From a virus: a DNA stretch of 64,000 nt. Numbering within the stretch: position 1 is the stretch's first letter; the number at the start of each line of letters is the position of its first letter. The stretch spans positions 62,001 through 126,000 of IMG/VR virus record IMGVR_UViG_3300021963_000023. One strand, 5' to 3'. Shown here one piece after another: positions 1 to 6,840 of the stretch. The notes under the pieces are model-generated. The model had not been told where the DNA came from and made no database searches. It was given only the letters and a program-made list of their open reading frames with translations. The translations under genes and the position numbers were made by a program.

Positions 1-196
1 CTTTACTCAATAATAAGCTAGCATTAACAACAAATTTAATTTCTTTTTTTCTTGTTGTTATTAAATGTTTAAACGAATCAACAACACCACCATAAATTAA
101 TGGTTTGTTTTTATCTAAAAAATCTTCAAAAGAGTTATATTTTCCAGTTACGTGAACATCAAGTGTTTCTGGTTCGTTGGTGTTAGTTGTTCTCAT
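1..196 (-). CDS. Hypothetical protein, truncated at window edge
   Basis: An open frame starts with ATG at 196 on the minus strand and stays open through 65 codons to the left edge, so the C-terminus is missing. The visible N-terminus reads MRTTNTNEPETLDVHVTGKY and continues with a mixed hydrophilic sequence. Its ATG lies inside the end of the RNA ligase gene (14-base overlap), the tight translational coupling seen elsewhere here, which supports it as a real gene. No family is recognised. Confidence 0.6.
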   Translation of the reverse strand, partial: MRTTNTNEPETLDVHVTGKYNSFEDFLDKNKPLIYGGVVDSFKHLITTRKKEIKFVVNASLLLSK

Positions 197-1430
197 TTTT
201 AAATGGTTTTGAGTATGTTGGGTATAATAATTTCCAAATAGTTTGTTTAGGGTTTATCGAATCTAACATGTTAAATAAAATATTAGAGTGCCTATATTGT
301 TTTGCTCTTAAAGCAAAGTCTTTTCTACTTAAATTTCGACCATTTAAATTTTCAAATATTTCTCTATAATCTTTTTCTATGTTTTCAAATCTTACTGTTA
401 AATCACGGGCGGTTTCTTTTACCCAATTATTAAATTCATCCGGCACCTTTTCAAGTAATTCATCGAATGGTTTATTGTCTTTTAGGTATTCCCAAATATC
501 TCTATTCGAGATGTTTGTTAGGATTCTGTGTAGGCGAATGTATTCGTCACCTTTTATTTTCATTCGAAAGCCATTCTTAAATCTGATTACATACCCTTCT
601 TTATCGTTACTAATCTCTTCTTTAAGTAAATCATATCCTTCTCCCCATGTTTTATATAGGGTAACAACATTAATGTTTAAATTTTTTATTAGATTTTTTA
701 ATCTAATATCTTCATTATTATCGTTGTGTATATTAACCTCATCACCAGTTTTGGTGTGGATCATACCAAGTAAAATTAAATCTTCAAAATCATAGTTACA
801 AACTATTCTGTTTTCTGGGTAAATAATTTCAAACAAATATGTGTAATCTTTTGCCAATCGATTGTAGTCATATTTCTCTAATAATTCTCGACCTTTAATT
901 GCTTGTGGCGAAGTAAATGAACCACGTGTTGCTAATATCCATTCACCCTTTGTTTTTGGTGTTGGGTCATAATAAGTGTTATCAAAATCAGGTAAATTGT
1001 TTGGATCAAAGAATCTTTCCATACCCGTTTCATAATTGTTATTAAACCATATGTTATATCTTCTTTCATCAGTTAATTCTTCTTCATAATAAAAAAGAAT
1101 ACCTAATGAACCATCCATTTTTTCATATACCTCAAAATTTTCATTTGGTAAATCCTCAGGTTTATGTTCCTCATAATTGAAGAATTTCTTGAATGGTCTT
1201 GCAACAATTTCACCTTTAGTGTTTGTAACTAGCCCACGACATTGTATGGTAATATCATCCCATAGTCTCTCATATTGAACTCTTGGAGAATAATTCCAAA
1301 TAGTTAAATCAAGAGTCGGGTGAGTTTGTTTATGCAACAAACCATCTTTGTAATATTTTTCTAATGTTGCTAACACAGTTCTTGAAAGGATTTTTTGATG
1401 GAGGATAAAGAGTCTTGGTAAACGATTCAA
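183..1430 (-). CDS. RNA ligase, T4 Rnl1-like
   Basis: Predicted ATP-dependent RNA ligase that would seal broken RNA, for example tRNAs cut by host anticodon nucleases. Nucleotidyltransferase motifs appear in order: motif I KMDGS with the AMP-accepting lysine near residue 104, ATRGSF near 170, a FEIIYPENRIV motif III region, EGYVIRF (motif IV) and MKIKGDEY (motif V). The upstream CRGLV...RPFKKFFNYEE stretch is also typical of the T4 Rnl1 group. It has 415 residues, somewhat longer than T4 Rnl1 (374). The start is uncertain: this frame offers only a TTG at 1430, while an ATG at 1443, directly after the kinase stop, lies in another frame. A single-base indel, perhaps in the T6 run at 1391-1396, would join that ATG to the gene. 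The neighbouring kinase suggests an RNA end-repair pair. Confidence 0.88.
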   Translation of the reverse strand: MNRLPRLFILHQKILSRTVLATLEKYYKDGLLHKQTHPTLDLTIWNYSPRVQYERLWDDITIQCRGLVTNTKGEIVARPFKKFFNYEEHKPEDLPNENFEVYEKMDGSLGILFYYEEELTDERRYNIWFNNNYETGMERFFDPNNLPDFDNTYYDPTPKTKGEWILATRGSFTSPQAIKGRELLEKYDYNRLAKDYTYLFEIIYPENRIVCNYDFEDLILLGMIHTKTGDEVNIHNDNNEDIRLKNLIKNLNINVVTLYKTWGEGYDLLKEEISNDKEGYVIRFKNGFRMKIKGDEYIRLHRILTNISNRDIWEYLKDNKPFDELLEKVPDEFNNWVKETARDLTVRFENIEKDYREIFENLNGRNLSRKDFALRAKQYRHSNILFNMLDSINPKQTIWKLLYPTYSKPFKNENN

Positions 1431-1443
1431 TAAACTTACTCAT

Positions 1444-1866
1444 TTACAATTTGATTTGAAACCTATTTTTCATTTGTTTGAGTTTGTCTTCCGGAACGTT
1501 GTGTATGTTTTTACTATCGTGCCTGTTTTCAACAATTAAAGTGTGAATTCGATATTTGTATCTTTCTGCCATTTCAAAATACGGTTCCATTTCCCACTCT
1601 TCAGTAAAAGTATTGGCAATAACAATTTTTGAAAATTCTAATTTCATTCTATCTGCACATATTTGTTGACAATTAATATGTGCCTCTTTAATTTTACTAG
1701 CATCAAAGTGGTAAACACCCTTATCATCAGTAAAATAATTGTCTGCAGAAATAATATCTGGTTTAGTCCCCTGATTTGAATGAAGTATTACTTCTGCCAA
1801 TGTCGTTTTACCGGCGCCTGGCAGTCCTCTTAGTAATATTACATCACCGACCCATTCTTTTTCCAT
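1444..1866 (-). CDS. P-loop kinase (polynucleotide kinase-like)
   Basis: Small P-loop NTPase of 140 residues. Walker A GLPGAGKTTL lies near residues 14-23, a SADNYF segment near 40-45 matches the conserved acidic position of NEDD4BP2-like and polynucleotide-kinase-like proteins, and NVPED near 125 resembles their lid region. Known members phosphorylate nucleic acid 5' ends or similar substrates. Being directly upstream of the RNA ligase, it probably prepares 5'-phosphate ends for ligation, a split equivalent of the T4 Pnkp/Rnl1 pair. There is no phosphatase domain, so 3'-end healing would need another protein. The substrate is inferred from context. Confidence 0.75.
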   Translation of the reverse strand: MEKEWVGDVILLRGLPGAGKTTLAEVILHSNQGTKPDIISADNYFTDDKGVYHFDASKIKEAHINCQQICADRMKLEFSKIVIANTFTEEWEMEPYFEMAERYKYRIHTLIVENRHDSKNIHNVPEDKLKQMKNRFQIKL

Positions 1867-1867
1867 G

Positions 1868-2020
1868 CTACTTATCTTTATTAATAATTACTTCCAATTT
1901 CTTAATTCTAACGTCTAAAGACTTCATTTCGTCTCTATAATGGTTTACAATTGAGAGGACCATTAATAACATTAAAATGGTAACCACAAATAAAATAAAG
2001 GTATTAATTGTCTTGTTCAT
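1868..2020 (-). CDS. Small single-span membrane protein
   Basis: A 50-residue frame with an ATG at 2020 and TAG at 1868-1870, ending one base before the kinase start codon. Residues 7-26 form one strongly hydrophobic helix (FILFVVTILMLLMVLSIV), followed by a charged, coiled-coil-like tail (DEMKSLDVRIKKLEVII). The topology, a short cytoplasmic N-terminus with one span, fits a small inner-membrane protein. Phages use such proteins as lysis or exclusion factors, but nothing here identifies the role. Tight packing with both neighbours supports it as a gene. Confidence 0.6.
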   Translation of the reverse strand: MNKTINTFILFVVTILMLLMVLSIVNHYRDEMKSLDVRIKKLEVIINKDK

Positions 2021-2068
2021 ATCAATTATTATTAACTAAAGATAGATAAAAAAAACGGAAAAAAAAAA

Positions 2069-2407
2069 TTACTTAGTTTCCCAATAACTTTTTCTAATTT
2101 TTCCACCAAGTTCTGAGTCATTTGGTGTGTTTAAAATTGTAGAAACGGGCACCAGTATTTGTTCCCTATTTGTACCAAGATTATAACATTTTTCACATAA
2201 TTGGCCACATCCTTCAATATATCCATATCTCATGTCAATATGCTCATAAAATTTATAAGGGGTTTCTTCGCCACATAAAACGCACGTTTCAATTTTATCG
2301 GCTTTTTCTGTTTGTAAAACACAAGATAAATGATCGGTACCAACTAGATAATCATAATCAATATTAGAGGTGTCTTTATTACAAATGCTGCATACATATT
2401 TTTCCAT
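2069..2407 (-). CDS. Zinc-knuckle protein of unknown function
   Basis: A 112-residue protein with cysteines arranged in metal-binding pairs: C6/C9 with H26 and C29, C42/C45, and C67, C71, C74. This suggests two zinc ribbons or knuckles. The C-terminus (about residues 80-112) is polar and ends SYWETK. Small phage zinc-ribbon proteins are common and usually bind nucleic acid or host proteins, but no specific family is recognised. It sits in the minus-strand block with the membrane protein and RNA-repair genes. Confidence 0.65.
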   Translation of the reverse strand: MEKYVCSICNKDTSNIDYDYLVGTDHLSCVLQTEKADKIETCVLCGEETPYKFYEHIDMRYGYIEGCGQLCEKCYNLGTNREQILVPVSTILNTPNDSELGGKIRKSYWETK

Positions 2408-2471
2408 ATTAGTAGTTTATAAACTAAAAATAAGTAAAAAATATAAATTAAGGAATATTTTATTGTACTTT

Positions 2472-2499
2472 TAAAAGAAAAGGGCCGAATTAACGGCCC
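2472..2499 (-). terminator. Rho-independent terminator after lipoprotein gene
   Basis: GGGCCG (2482-2487) pairs with CGGCCC (2494-2499) around a six-base loop. Read on the minus strand the hairpin is followed by TTTTCTTTT, a T-rich tract. It lies just 3' of the lipoprotein stop codon. Confidence 0.8.
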
Positions 2500-2504
2500 C
2501 TTTG

Positions 2505-2687
2505 CTATTTTACCTCTGTAGAACTTGTAGTGTCTACCGCTGCTTTCGTAGAATCAACTGCAATTACAGCAGATGTGTCAGCTTGAGTACCGGTTGAATC
2601 TGTTGCTTCATTTGTGGTAGATCTTGAACCACATGCTGTTAGTGTAAGTACTACACCAATCGCAAAAATAATTGTATATTTCTTCAT
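2505..2687 (-). CDS. Small lipoprotein
   Basis: A 60-residue precursor with a signal peptide: MKKY, a hydrophobic core (IIFAIGVVLTL), then a lipobox LTAC with the lipidated cysteine at residue 19 followed by GS. The mature 42 residues are Ser/Thr/Asp/Ala-rich and contain DST twice and DTT once, which match the Bacteroidota O-glycosylation rule D-(S/T)-(A/I/L/V/M/T). It is probably anchored in the host envelope, periplasm-facing or surface-exposed. Phage lipoproteins often act in superinfection exclusion, but that is inference. It has its own terminator, so it may be a separately controlled gene. Confidence 0.7.
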   Translation of the reverse strand: MKKYTIIFAIGVVLTLTACGSRSTTNEATDSTGTQADTSAVIAVDSTKAAVDTTSSTEVK

Positions 2688-2713
2688 ATAGGTTAAATAT
2701 AAGGAAAAAAAAT

Positions 2714-2746
2714 GATAAAAAAAACCCCAACGAGAAGTTGGGGTTT
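2714..2746 (-). terminator. Rho-independent terminator downstream of clpC
   Basis: AAACCCCAAC (2722-2731) and GTTGGGGTTT (2737-2746) form a 10-bp stem with a GAGAA loop. On the minus strand a long T run follows (A run 2714-2721 on the plus strand). It probably ends the clpC transcript after its non-coding 3' stretch. Confidence 0.85.
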
Positions 2747-2871
2747 AAGGTCTTTCGGCGGGTTCAACTCCGCTTACTTTTTGGAAAAAAACGAAAGGTA
2801 ATCGACAAAGAGAACCTATAGACATATAAATATATGTGATTTTGGTAAAAAGCCACATATTTAGTTAAAAA
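2747..2871 (-). other. Structured non-coding stretch, candidate 3' UTR or small RNA
   Basis: This gap between clpC and its terminator has no reading frame but several complementary segments. CTTTCG (2752-2757) can pair with CGAAAG (2792-2797); GGTTC (2761-2765) with GAACC (2812-2816), crossing the first pair like a pseudoknot; GCGG/CCGC enclose 2759-2773; ATATGTG (2832-2838) can pair with CACATAT (2854-2860). It could be a structured 3' UTR or a processed RNA. The strand is taken from the surrounding transcription. Confidence 0.35.
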
Positions 2872-4890
2872 TTATATAATCTTCGTTTTTATCAATAATT
2901 TTTCTTTAAATGTAATTTTTAGGGGTGTGTTTTCTTTAATATTACCCTTTAAAATTTCATCACTAAGAAAATCTTCACAAAGAGATTGAATAATTCTTTT
3001 GATTGGTCTGGCTCCATACTGCTCATCTTTGTTTCTTTTAGCAATTTCACTCATAACACTAGCATCGAAGGTAATAAAATATTTTTTCTCATTTAAACGA
3101 TCTGTTAAACGATCCATTTCAAGTTTTATAATCTTCTTAATTGCTTCTTCACCTAATGGATTAAATAAAACTATATCATCGATTCTATTCAAGAACTCAG
3201 GATTGAATTGTTGCTTAAGCGATTTCTGAATAATTGTTTTTTTAACTTCATATTGTTGATTCTCACTACTACTAGTATTAAACCCAACACCACCACCAAA
3301 TTCTGATACTTTTTTAGCACCAATATTTGATGTCATAATAATCAATGTATTTGTGAAGTTTACTTTCCTACCAAATGCGTCGGTTAAATGACCTTCGTCT
3401 AGTATTTGTAACAATAAATTAAACACATCCTTGTGCGCCTTTTCTATCTCATCAAATAAAATCACAGAAAACGGATTATTCTTAATTTTTTCTGTTAATT
3501 GACCACCCTCTTCATAACCAACATAACCTGGAGGTGACCCAATCAATCTAGATACCGTATGCTTTTCCATGTACTCACTCATATCAACACGAATAACATT
3601 ATCTTCTGATCCAAAAATCAATTTAGATAATGTTTTTGCTAGATATGTTTTACCAACACCGGTAGAACCAAGAAATATAAAAGAACCAATTGGTTTTTTG
3701 CTATCTTTAATTCCAACCCTATTTCTTCTAATTGATTTAGATATTGTAGTAATCGCTTCGTCTTGGCCAATAACCCTTTCTGATAATTTAACTTCTAAAT
3801 TTATTAAATTAGAAACCTCATTACTATCCATTTTAGAAATTGGGATACCAACCATACTCGATACCATATCATAAACATCATCAACACTAACTGGTATTAA
3901 CGAATCGTTTTGTTTAGCTAACCATTTAGCCTTTTCATCATCTAATTTTTTGATGACCTTTTTTTCTTCGTCTCTTAGTTTTGCGGCTTCTTCATAAACT
4001 TGTTTTTTAACAACTTCATGTTTCTTTTCTTTAATTGTTTCAATTTCTTTTTTTAATTTCTCAATTATTTCAGGGACCTTTGTTACAACACGCTTTTCTG
4101 AACCTAATTCATCTAAAACATCAATAGCTTTATCTGGAAATTGTTTATCTGTCATAAATCTTCCTGATAATCTTACTATTGTTTCAACAACCTCATCACC
4201 ATATGATACTTTATGAAATCCCTCATATGATTTTTTTAAATTTTTTAAAATCTCAACCGTTTCGTCTTCAGTTGGTTCTTTTAAAATAATTTTTTGAAAT
4301 CTTCTTACTAGGGCACCGTCTTTTTCAATATGTTTTTTGAATTCATCAAATGTTGTTGCACCAATACATTGCATTTCACCTCTTGCTAATGCAGGTTTTA
4401 AAATATTAGCCGCATCCATTGAACCAGAAGCATTTCCAGCGCCAACCATCGTATGTATTTCATCAATAAAAACAATAACATCGGGATTTTCCTGTAATTC
4501 ATGTAAAATGGCTTTAATTCTCTCTTCAAATTGACCTCGATATTTTGTACCTGCGACTAACGAAGTTAAGTCAAGTGATACTAATCTTTTATCAATTAGA
4601 TTAGATGGGCAATCTCCCTTAGATATCATTAATGCCAGTTTTTCAACTAATGCAGATTTACCAACACCAGCTTCACCAACAATAATCACATTATTTTTTT
4701 TCTTTCTTGAAAGGATTTGCGCAATTCTTTTAACTTCTTTATCCCTACCAATAACTGGATCAATTTTATCTTCTTCTGCTAACTTAATTAAGTCTCTAGA
4801 AAAATTGTCTAATATTGGTGTGTTTGAATTAACTCTTTTGTTTTTAGGGTTAGTTCTGGGGTTTTCTTCATAACCAAATTCTACTGCCAT
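2872..4890 (-). CDS. clpC: ClpC-like AAA+ unfoldase lacking the N domain
   Basis: Two-ring Hsp100 ATPase of 672 residues. The first AAA+ module has Walker A GEAGVGKS near 72-79 and Walker B VFIDEIH near 139-145. A short ClpC-type middle segment with a UVR-like EEAAKLRDEE follows near 299-308. The second module has Walker A GSTGVGKT near 407-414, Walker B ILFDEIEKAH near 476-485, and sensor-2 GARP near the C-terminus. The usual two Clp_N repeats are absent: residues 1-25 are a short polar stretch. A VGF tripeptide near 534-536 sits where ClpC and ClpA carry the ClpP-docking loop, so partnership with host ClpP is plausible. It is divergent from Hsp20 and preceded by a canonical Bacteroidota promoter, suggesting early expression by host polymerase. 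Confidence 0.92.
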   Translation of the reverse strand: MAVEFGYEENPRTNPKNKRVNSNTPILDNFSRDLIKLAEEDKIDPVIGRDKEVKRIAQILSRKKKNNVIIVGEAGVGKSALVEKLALMISKGDCPSNLIDKRLVSLDLTSLVAGTKYRGQFEERIKAILHELQENPDVIVFIDEIHTMVGAGNASGSMDAANILKPALARGEMQCIGATTFDEFKKHIEKDGALVRRFQKIILKEPTEDETVEILKNLKKSYEGFHKVSYGDEVVETIVRLSGRFMTDKQFPDKAIDVLDELGSEKRVVTKVPEIIEKLKKEIETIKEKKHEVVKKQVYEEAAKLRDEEKKVIKKLDDEKAKWLAKQNDSLIPVSVDDVYDMVSSMVGIPISKMDSNEVSNLINLEVKLSERVIGQDEAITTISKSIRRNRVGIKDSKKPIGSFIFLGSTGVGKTYLAKTLSKLIFGSEDNVIRVDMSEYMEKHTVSRLIGSPPGYVGYEEGGQLTEKIKNNPFSVILFDEIEKAHKDVFNLLLQILDEGHLTDAFGRKVNFTNTLIIMTSNIGAKKVSEFGGGVGFNTSSSENQQYEVKKTIIQKSLKQQFNPEFLNRIDDIVLFNPLGEEAIKKIIKLEMDRLTDRLNEKKYFITFDASVMSEIAKRNKDEQYGARPIKRIIQSLCEDFLSDEILKGNIKENTPLKITFKEKLLIKTKII

Positions 4891-4912
4891 ATACTATCTT
4901 TTAAGTTTAACA

Positions 4913-4943
4913 CAAACATACGTAAAAAAAGTTAAAAAACAAA
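4913..4943 (-). promoter_or_regulatory. Bacteroidota vegetative promoter for clpC
   Basis: On the minus strand, TTTG (4940-4943) and TATGTTTG (4913-4920) are separated by 19 bp. This fits the Bacteroidota primary sigma consensus TTTG-N(19-21)-TAnnTTTG. The clpC start codon lies about 22 nt beyond the -7 box. Confidence 0.75.
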
Positions 4944-5053
4944 GATATGCTTCAGACAAGATGGCATTGTGTTTAAAGCATTCTTGACATTATGTCATAA
5001 AAAATTAAATGGAATAAAAATTGTTTAATACTCAACAAATAAAATAAAACTAT

Positions 5054-5422
5054 ATGATTACATTATTTAAAGATCCATTCTTCGATGCGTTTGATAAAGT
5101 ATTAGATGCATCTCGCTACAATGTTAGCCCACAAACTAATATTCACAAAACAGAAAGTGAATATAAAATCTCAATGTCAATACCTGGTTTAACCAAGGAT
5201 GACTTAAAGATTACCATAAAAGATGGTGTTTTAAGAATCTCTTTTGAAAAGGATGAGAAAAACGAAAGAACACATTTCATTGGTAATTTTATAAAATCTT
5301 ATACAATACCTGATGATGTTAAAGAAAAAGATGTTATGGGTAATGTTGAGAATGGTGTATTGACATTGACACTACCAATCGATAAAAAGAAATCGATTGA
5401 GAGGCTCATTTCTCTTAATTAA
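5054..5422 (+). CDS. Small heat-shock protein (Hsp20/alpha-crystallin)
   Basis: A 122-residue ATP-independent holdase. A short N-terminal arm (residues 1-28) leads into an alpha-crystallin domain from about 30 to 118. Signature elements are YKISMSIPGLTKDDLKITIK, which matches the conserved opening strands, and the closing GVLTLTLP. The C-terminal IXI-type tail is short. Hsp20 genes are known in T4-like cyanophages, where they are thought to protect folding or assembly of virion proteins. The gene is divergent from clpC, making a two-gene proteostasis module, and ends in a strong terminator. Confidence 0.92.
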   Translation: MITLFKDPFFDAFDKVLDASRYNVSPQTNIHKTESEYKISMSIPGLTKDDLKITIKDGVLRISFEKDEKNERTHFIGNFIKSYTIPDDVKEKDVMGNVENGVLTLTLPIDKKKSIERLISLN

Positions 5423-5428
5423 ACGTGA

Positions 5429-5449
5429 CCCCGATAATATCGGGGTTTT
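5429..5449 (+). terminator. Rho-independent terminator after hsp20
   Basis: CCCCGAT (5429-5435) and ATCGGGG (5439-5445) form a 7-bp stem with a three-base loop, followed by TTTTC. Confidence 0.88.
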
Positions 5450-5455
5450 CTTTAC

Positions 5456-5463
5456 TATTTATA
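5456..5463 (+). promoter_or_regulatory. TATTTATA late-promoter candidate
   Basis: An exact octamer lying 13 nt before the ATG at 5477 and directly after the hsp20 terminator, so it is probably the start of a new transcription unit. Confidence 0.6.
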
Positions 5464-5476
5464 ATAAATAGAAATC

Positions 5477-5662
5477 ATGAATAAATTAGAAATGAAACGT
5501 AAGCACATTGAAGAAGCTAACATTTTACTGGACAAAAGGTCTAAAGAAGTTAACAATAAGGTGACTGCAGTTAGAGACACAACAAAAAAAGACCAGTTAA
5601 AAGACAAATTAATGAGTCAATTGAAAACCGGTAGTGGAAATTCCTTTGGTTTGGTGAAATAA
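5477..5662 (+). CDS. Small hypothetical protein
   Basis: A 61-residue, Lys-rich and largely helical protein (MNKLEMKRKHIEEANILLDK at the start) ending in a Gly/Ser stretch SGNSFGLVK. No family is recognised. It is a monocistronic unit, with a TATTTATA box just upstream and a perfect-palindrome terminator just downstream, which argues that it is expressed, probably late. The charge pattern would suit a nucleic-acid-binding or packaged internal protein, but that is only a guess. Confidence 0.6.
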   Translation: MNKLEMKRKHIEEANILLDKRSKEVNNKVTAVRDTTKKDQLKDKLMSQLKTGSGNSFGLVK

Positions 5663-5669
5663 ATTAAAA

Positions 5670-5691
5670 CCCTCAATATTGAGGGTTTTTT
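5670..5691 (+). terminator. Rho-independent terminator
   Basis: CCCTCAA (5670-5676) and TTGAGGG (5679-5685) form a near-perfect palindrome followed by T6. It ends the 61-residue gene's transcript. Confidence 0.88.
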
Positions 5692-5698
5692 ATTTGGT

Positions 5699-5706
5699 AT
5701 TTATTA
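5699..5706 (+). promoter_or_regulatory. TATTTATT late-promoter candidate
   Basis: A one-base variant of the octamer, between a terminator and the ATG at 5734 (27 nt upstream of it). Confidence 0.5.
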
Positions 5707-5733
5707 GTTATATTATATTATAACAATAACACT

Positions 5734-5979
5734 ATGGCTATACTATCAGAAAGGATCGAAGGTAAAAATATATTCGTCGATATTAAATCAACTAATATTA
5801 AATCAGCATCATATAATACAGAAAGTAAAATATTGACAGTTGTATTCAATAATGGGACTATTTATGAATATTCAGATGTGTCTTGGGAATTGTTCACCAA
5901 ATTTAGAATGGGTGATTCACAGGGAGCATTTTTAAACGCTAAAATAAAGAATACACACGCGTACAAAAAGGTAAGTTAA
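5734..5979 (+). CDS. KTSC-domain protein
   Basis: An 81-residue protein matching the KTSC pattern: ASYNTESKILTVVFNNGTIY, then YSDVSWELF and a GDSQGAFLNAKI segment near residues 60-71. The KTSC fold resembles the C-terminus of lysyl-tRNA synthetase. It occurs in many small phage and bacterial proteins, with an unclear, possibly nucleic-acid-related role. Its stop codon overlaps the next ATG by one base (TAATG), so it is probably co-translated with the nucleotidyltransferase. Confidence 0.75.
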   Translation: MAILSERIEGKNIFVDIKSTNIKSASYNTESKILTVVFNNGTIYEYSDVSWELFTKFRMGDSQGAFLNAKIKNTHAYKKVS

Positions 5980-6767
5980 TGAAAAATCTAGTAGACGAAC
6001 TTTTAGAATTATCAGATCCAGAAACAGACAGTAAGATTATTAAGTCATTTCAACTTAAAGATACTTTATGTCCAACCATTTTTGATAAGTCAGAAACTGG
6101 TGAATATGTGATAAGTAAAGAGGTTTCGGATAAGTTACTTGAAATAACAGATTCTTTTATTGACTTTTTGGGTGTTAGCTTTTTTATACATGATGTTATC
6201 TTAACGGGCTCATTAGCTAACTATAATTGGTCAGAATACTCAGATGTTGATTTACATATACTAATAGATATGGATGAGATTAATGATGGTAATACGAATT
6301 CGGTTGCTATGCATGACATCGTTAAAGAGTTTTTTGATGCTAAGAAGAACGTGTGGAATGAAAAACATGACATTAAGATAAAAGGATTTGATGTTGAGAT
6401 ATATGTTCAAGACGTTGACGAGGAGCATGTTTCATCTGGTGTTTATTCGGTTTTAAACAACGAATGGGTTGTTGAACCATCACTAAAAAAGGAGAGCATA
6501 GACGCTAATAAGATATTAGAAAAGGGTGAGTTTTTTGCAAAAAGAATTGATCAACTGATTGATTATCACCAGGATGGAAAAGATGTCGATAAGATGGCTA
6601 TAGACCTTAGAGACAAGTTTAAAAAATTTAGAAAAAGTGGATTAGAGACTGGTGGGGAATACTCATATGAGAACTTAACTTTCAAACTATTAAGAAGAAA
6701 TGGGTATATCGAGAAGTTAATGGATCTTAGAAATAGTATTTCAAACAAAAAATTATCCCTATCATAA
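5979..6767 (+). CDS. Nucleotidyltransferase (Pol beta superfamily)
   Basis: A 262-residue protein with the superfamily's core motif: GSLANYNWSEYSDVDLHILID near residues 77-97, where GS and the D-x-D pair (SDVDLH) bind the nucleotide and metal. A third acidic residue is probably in the VEIYVQD strand near 142-148. The C-terminal half is helical and charged. Members add nucleotides to RNA, proteins or small molecules. The substrate here is unknown. Similar genes occur in large T4-like phages. It is translationally coupled to the KTSC gene. Confidence 0.75.
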   Translation: MKNLVDELLELSDPETDSKIIKSFQLKDTLCPTIFDKSETGEYVISKEVSDKLLEITDSFIDFLGVSFFIHDVILTGSLANYNWSEYSDVDLHILIDMDEINDGNTNSVAMHDIVKEFFDAKKNVWNEKHDIKIKGFDVEIYVQDVDEEHVSSGVYSVLNNEWVVEPSLKKESIDANKILEKGEFFAKRIDQLIDYHQDGKDVDKMAIDLRDKFKKFRKSGLETGGEYSYENLTFKLLRRNGYIEKLMDLRNSISNKKLSLS

Positions 6768-6798
6768 TTGTTATCAGTATTTTTTTCCTTTTCCTCTG

Positions 6799-6806
6799 TA
6801 TTTATA
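6799..6806 (+). promoter_or_regulatory. TATTTATA late-promoter candidate
   Basis: An exact octamer 34 nt before the first gene of the head cluster (ATG 6841). Confidence 0.55.
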
Positions 6807-6840
6807 GGATAAGAATAAGCTTATTTTTAATTTAAAAACA

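Noticed and set aside
2757-2774. GGCGGGTTCAACTCCGC resembles a tRNA T arm
   Set aside because: The stem is one base short for a T arm, and no acceptor, D or anticodon arms can be placed on either strand. It is kept only as part of a possible structured RNA.
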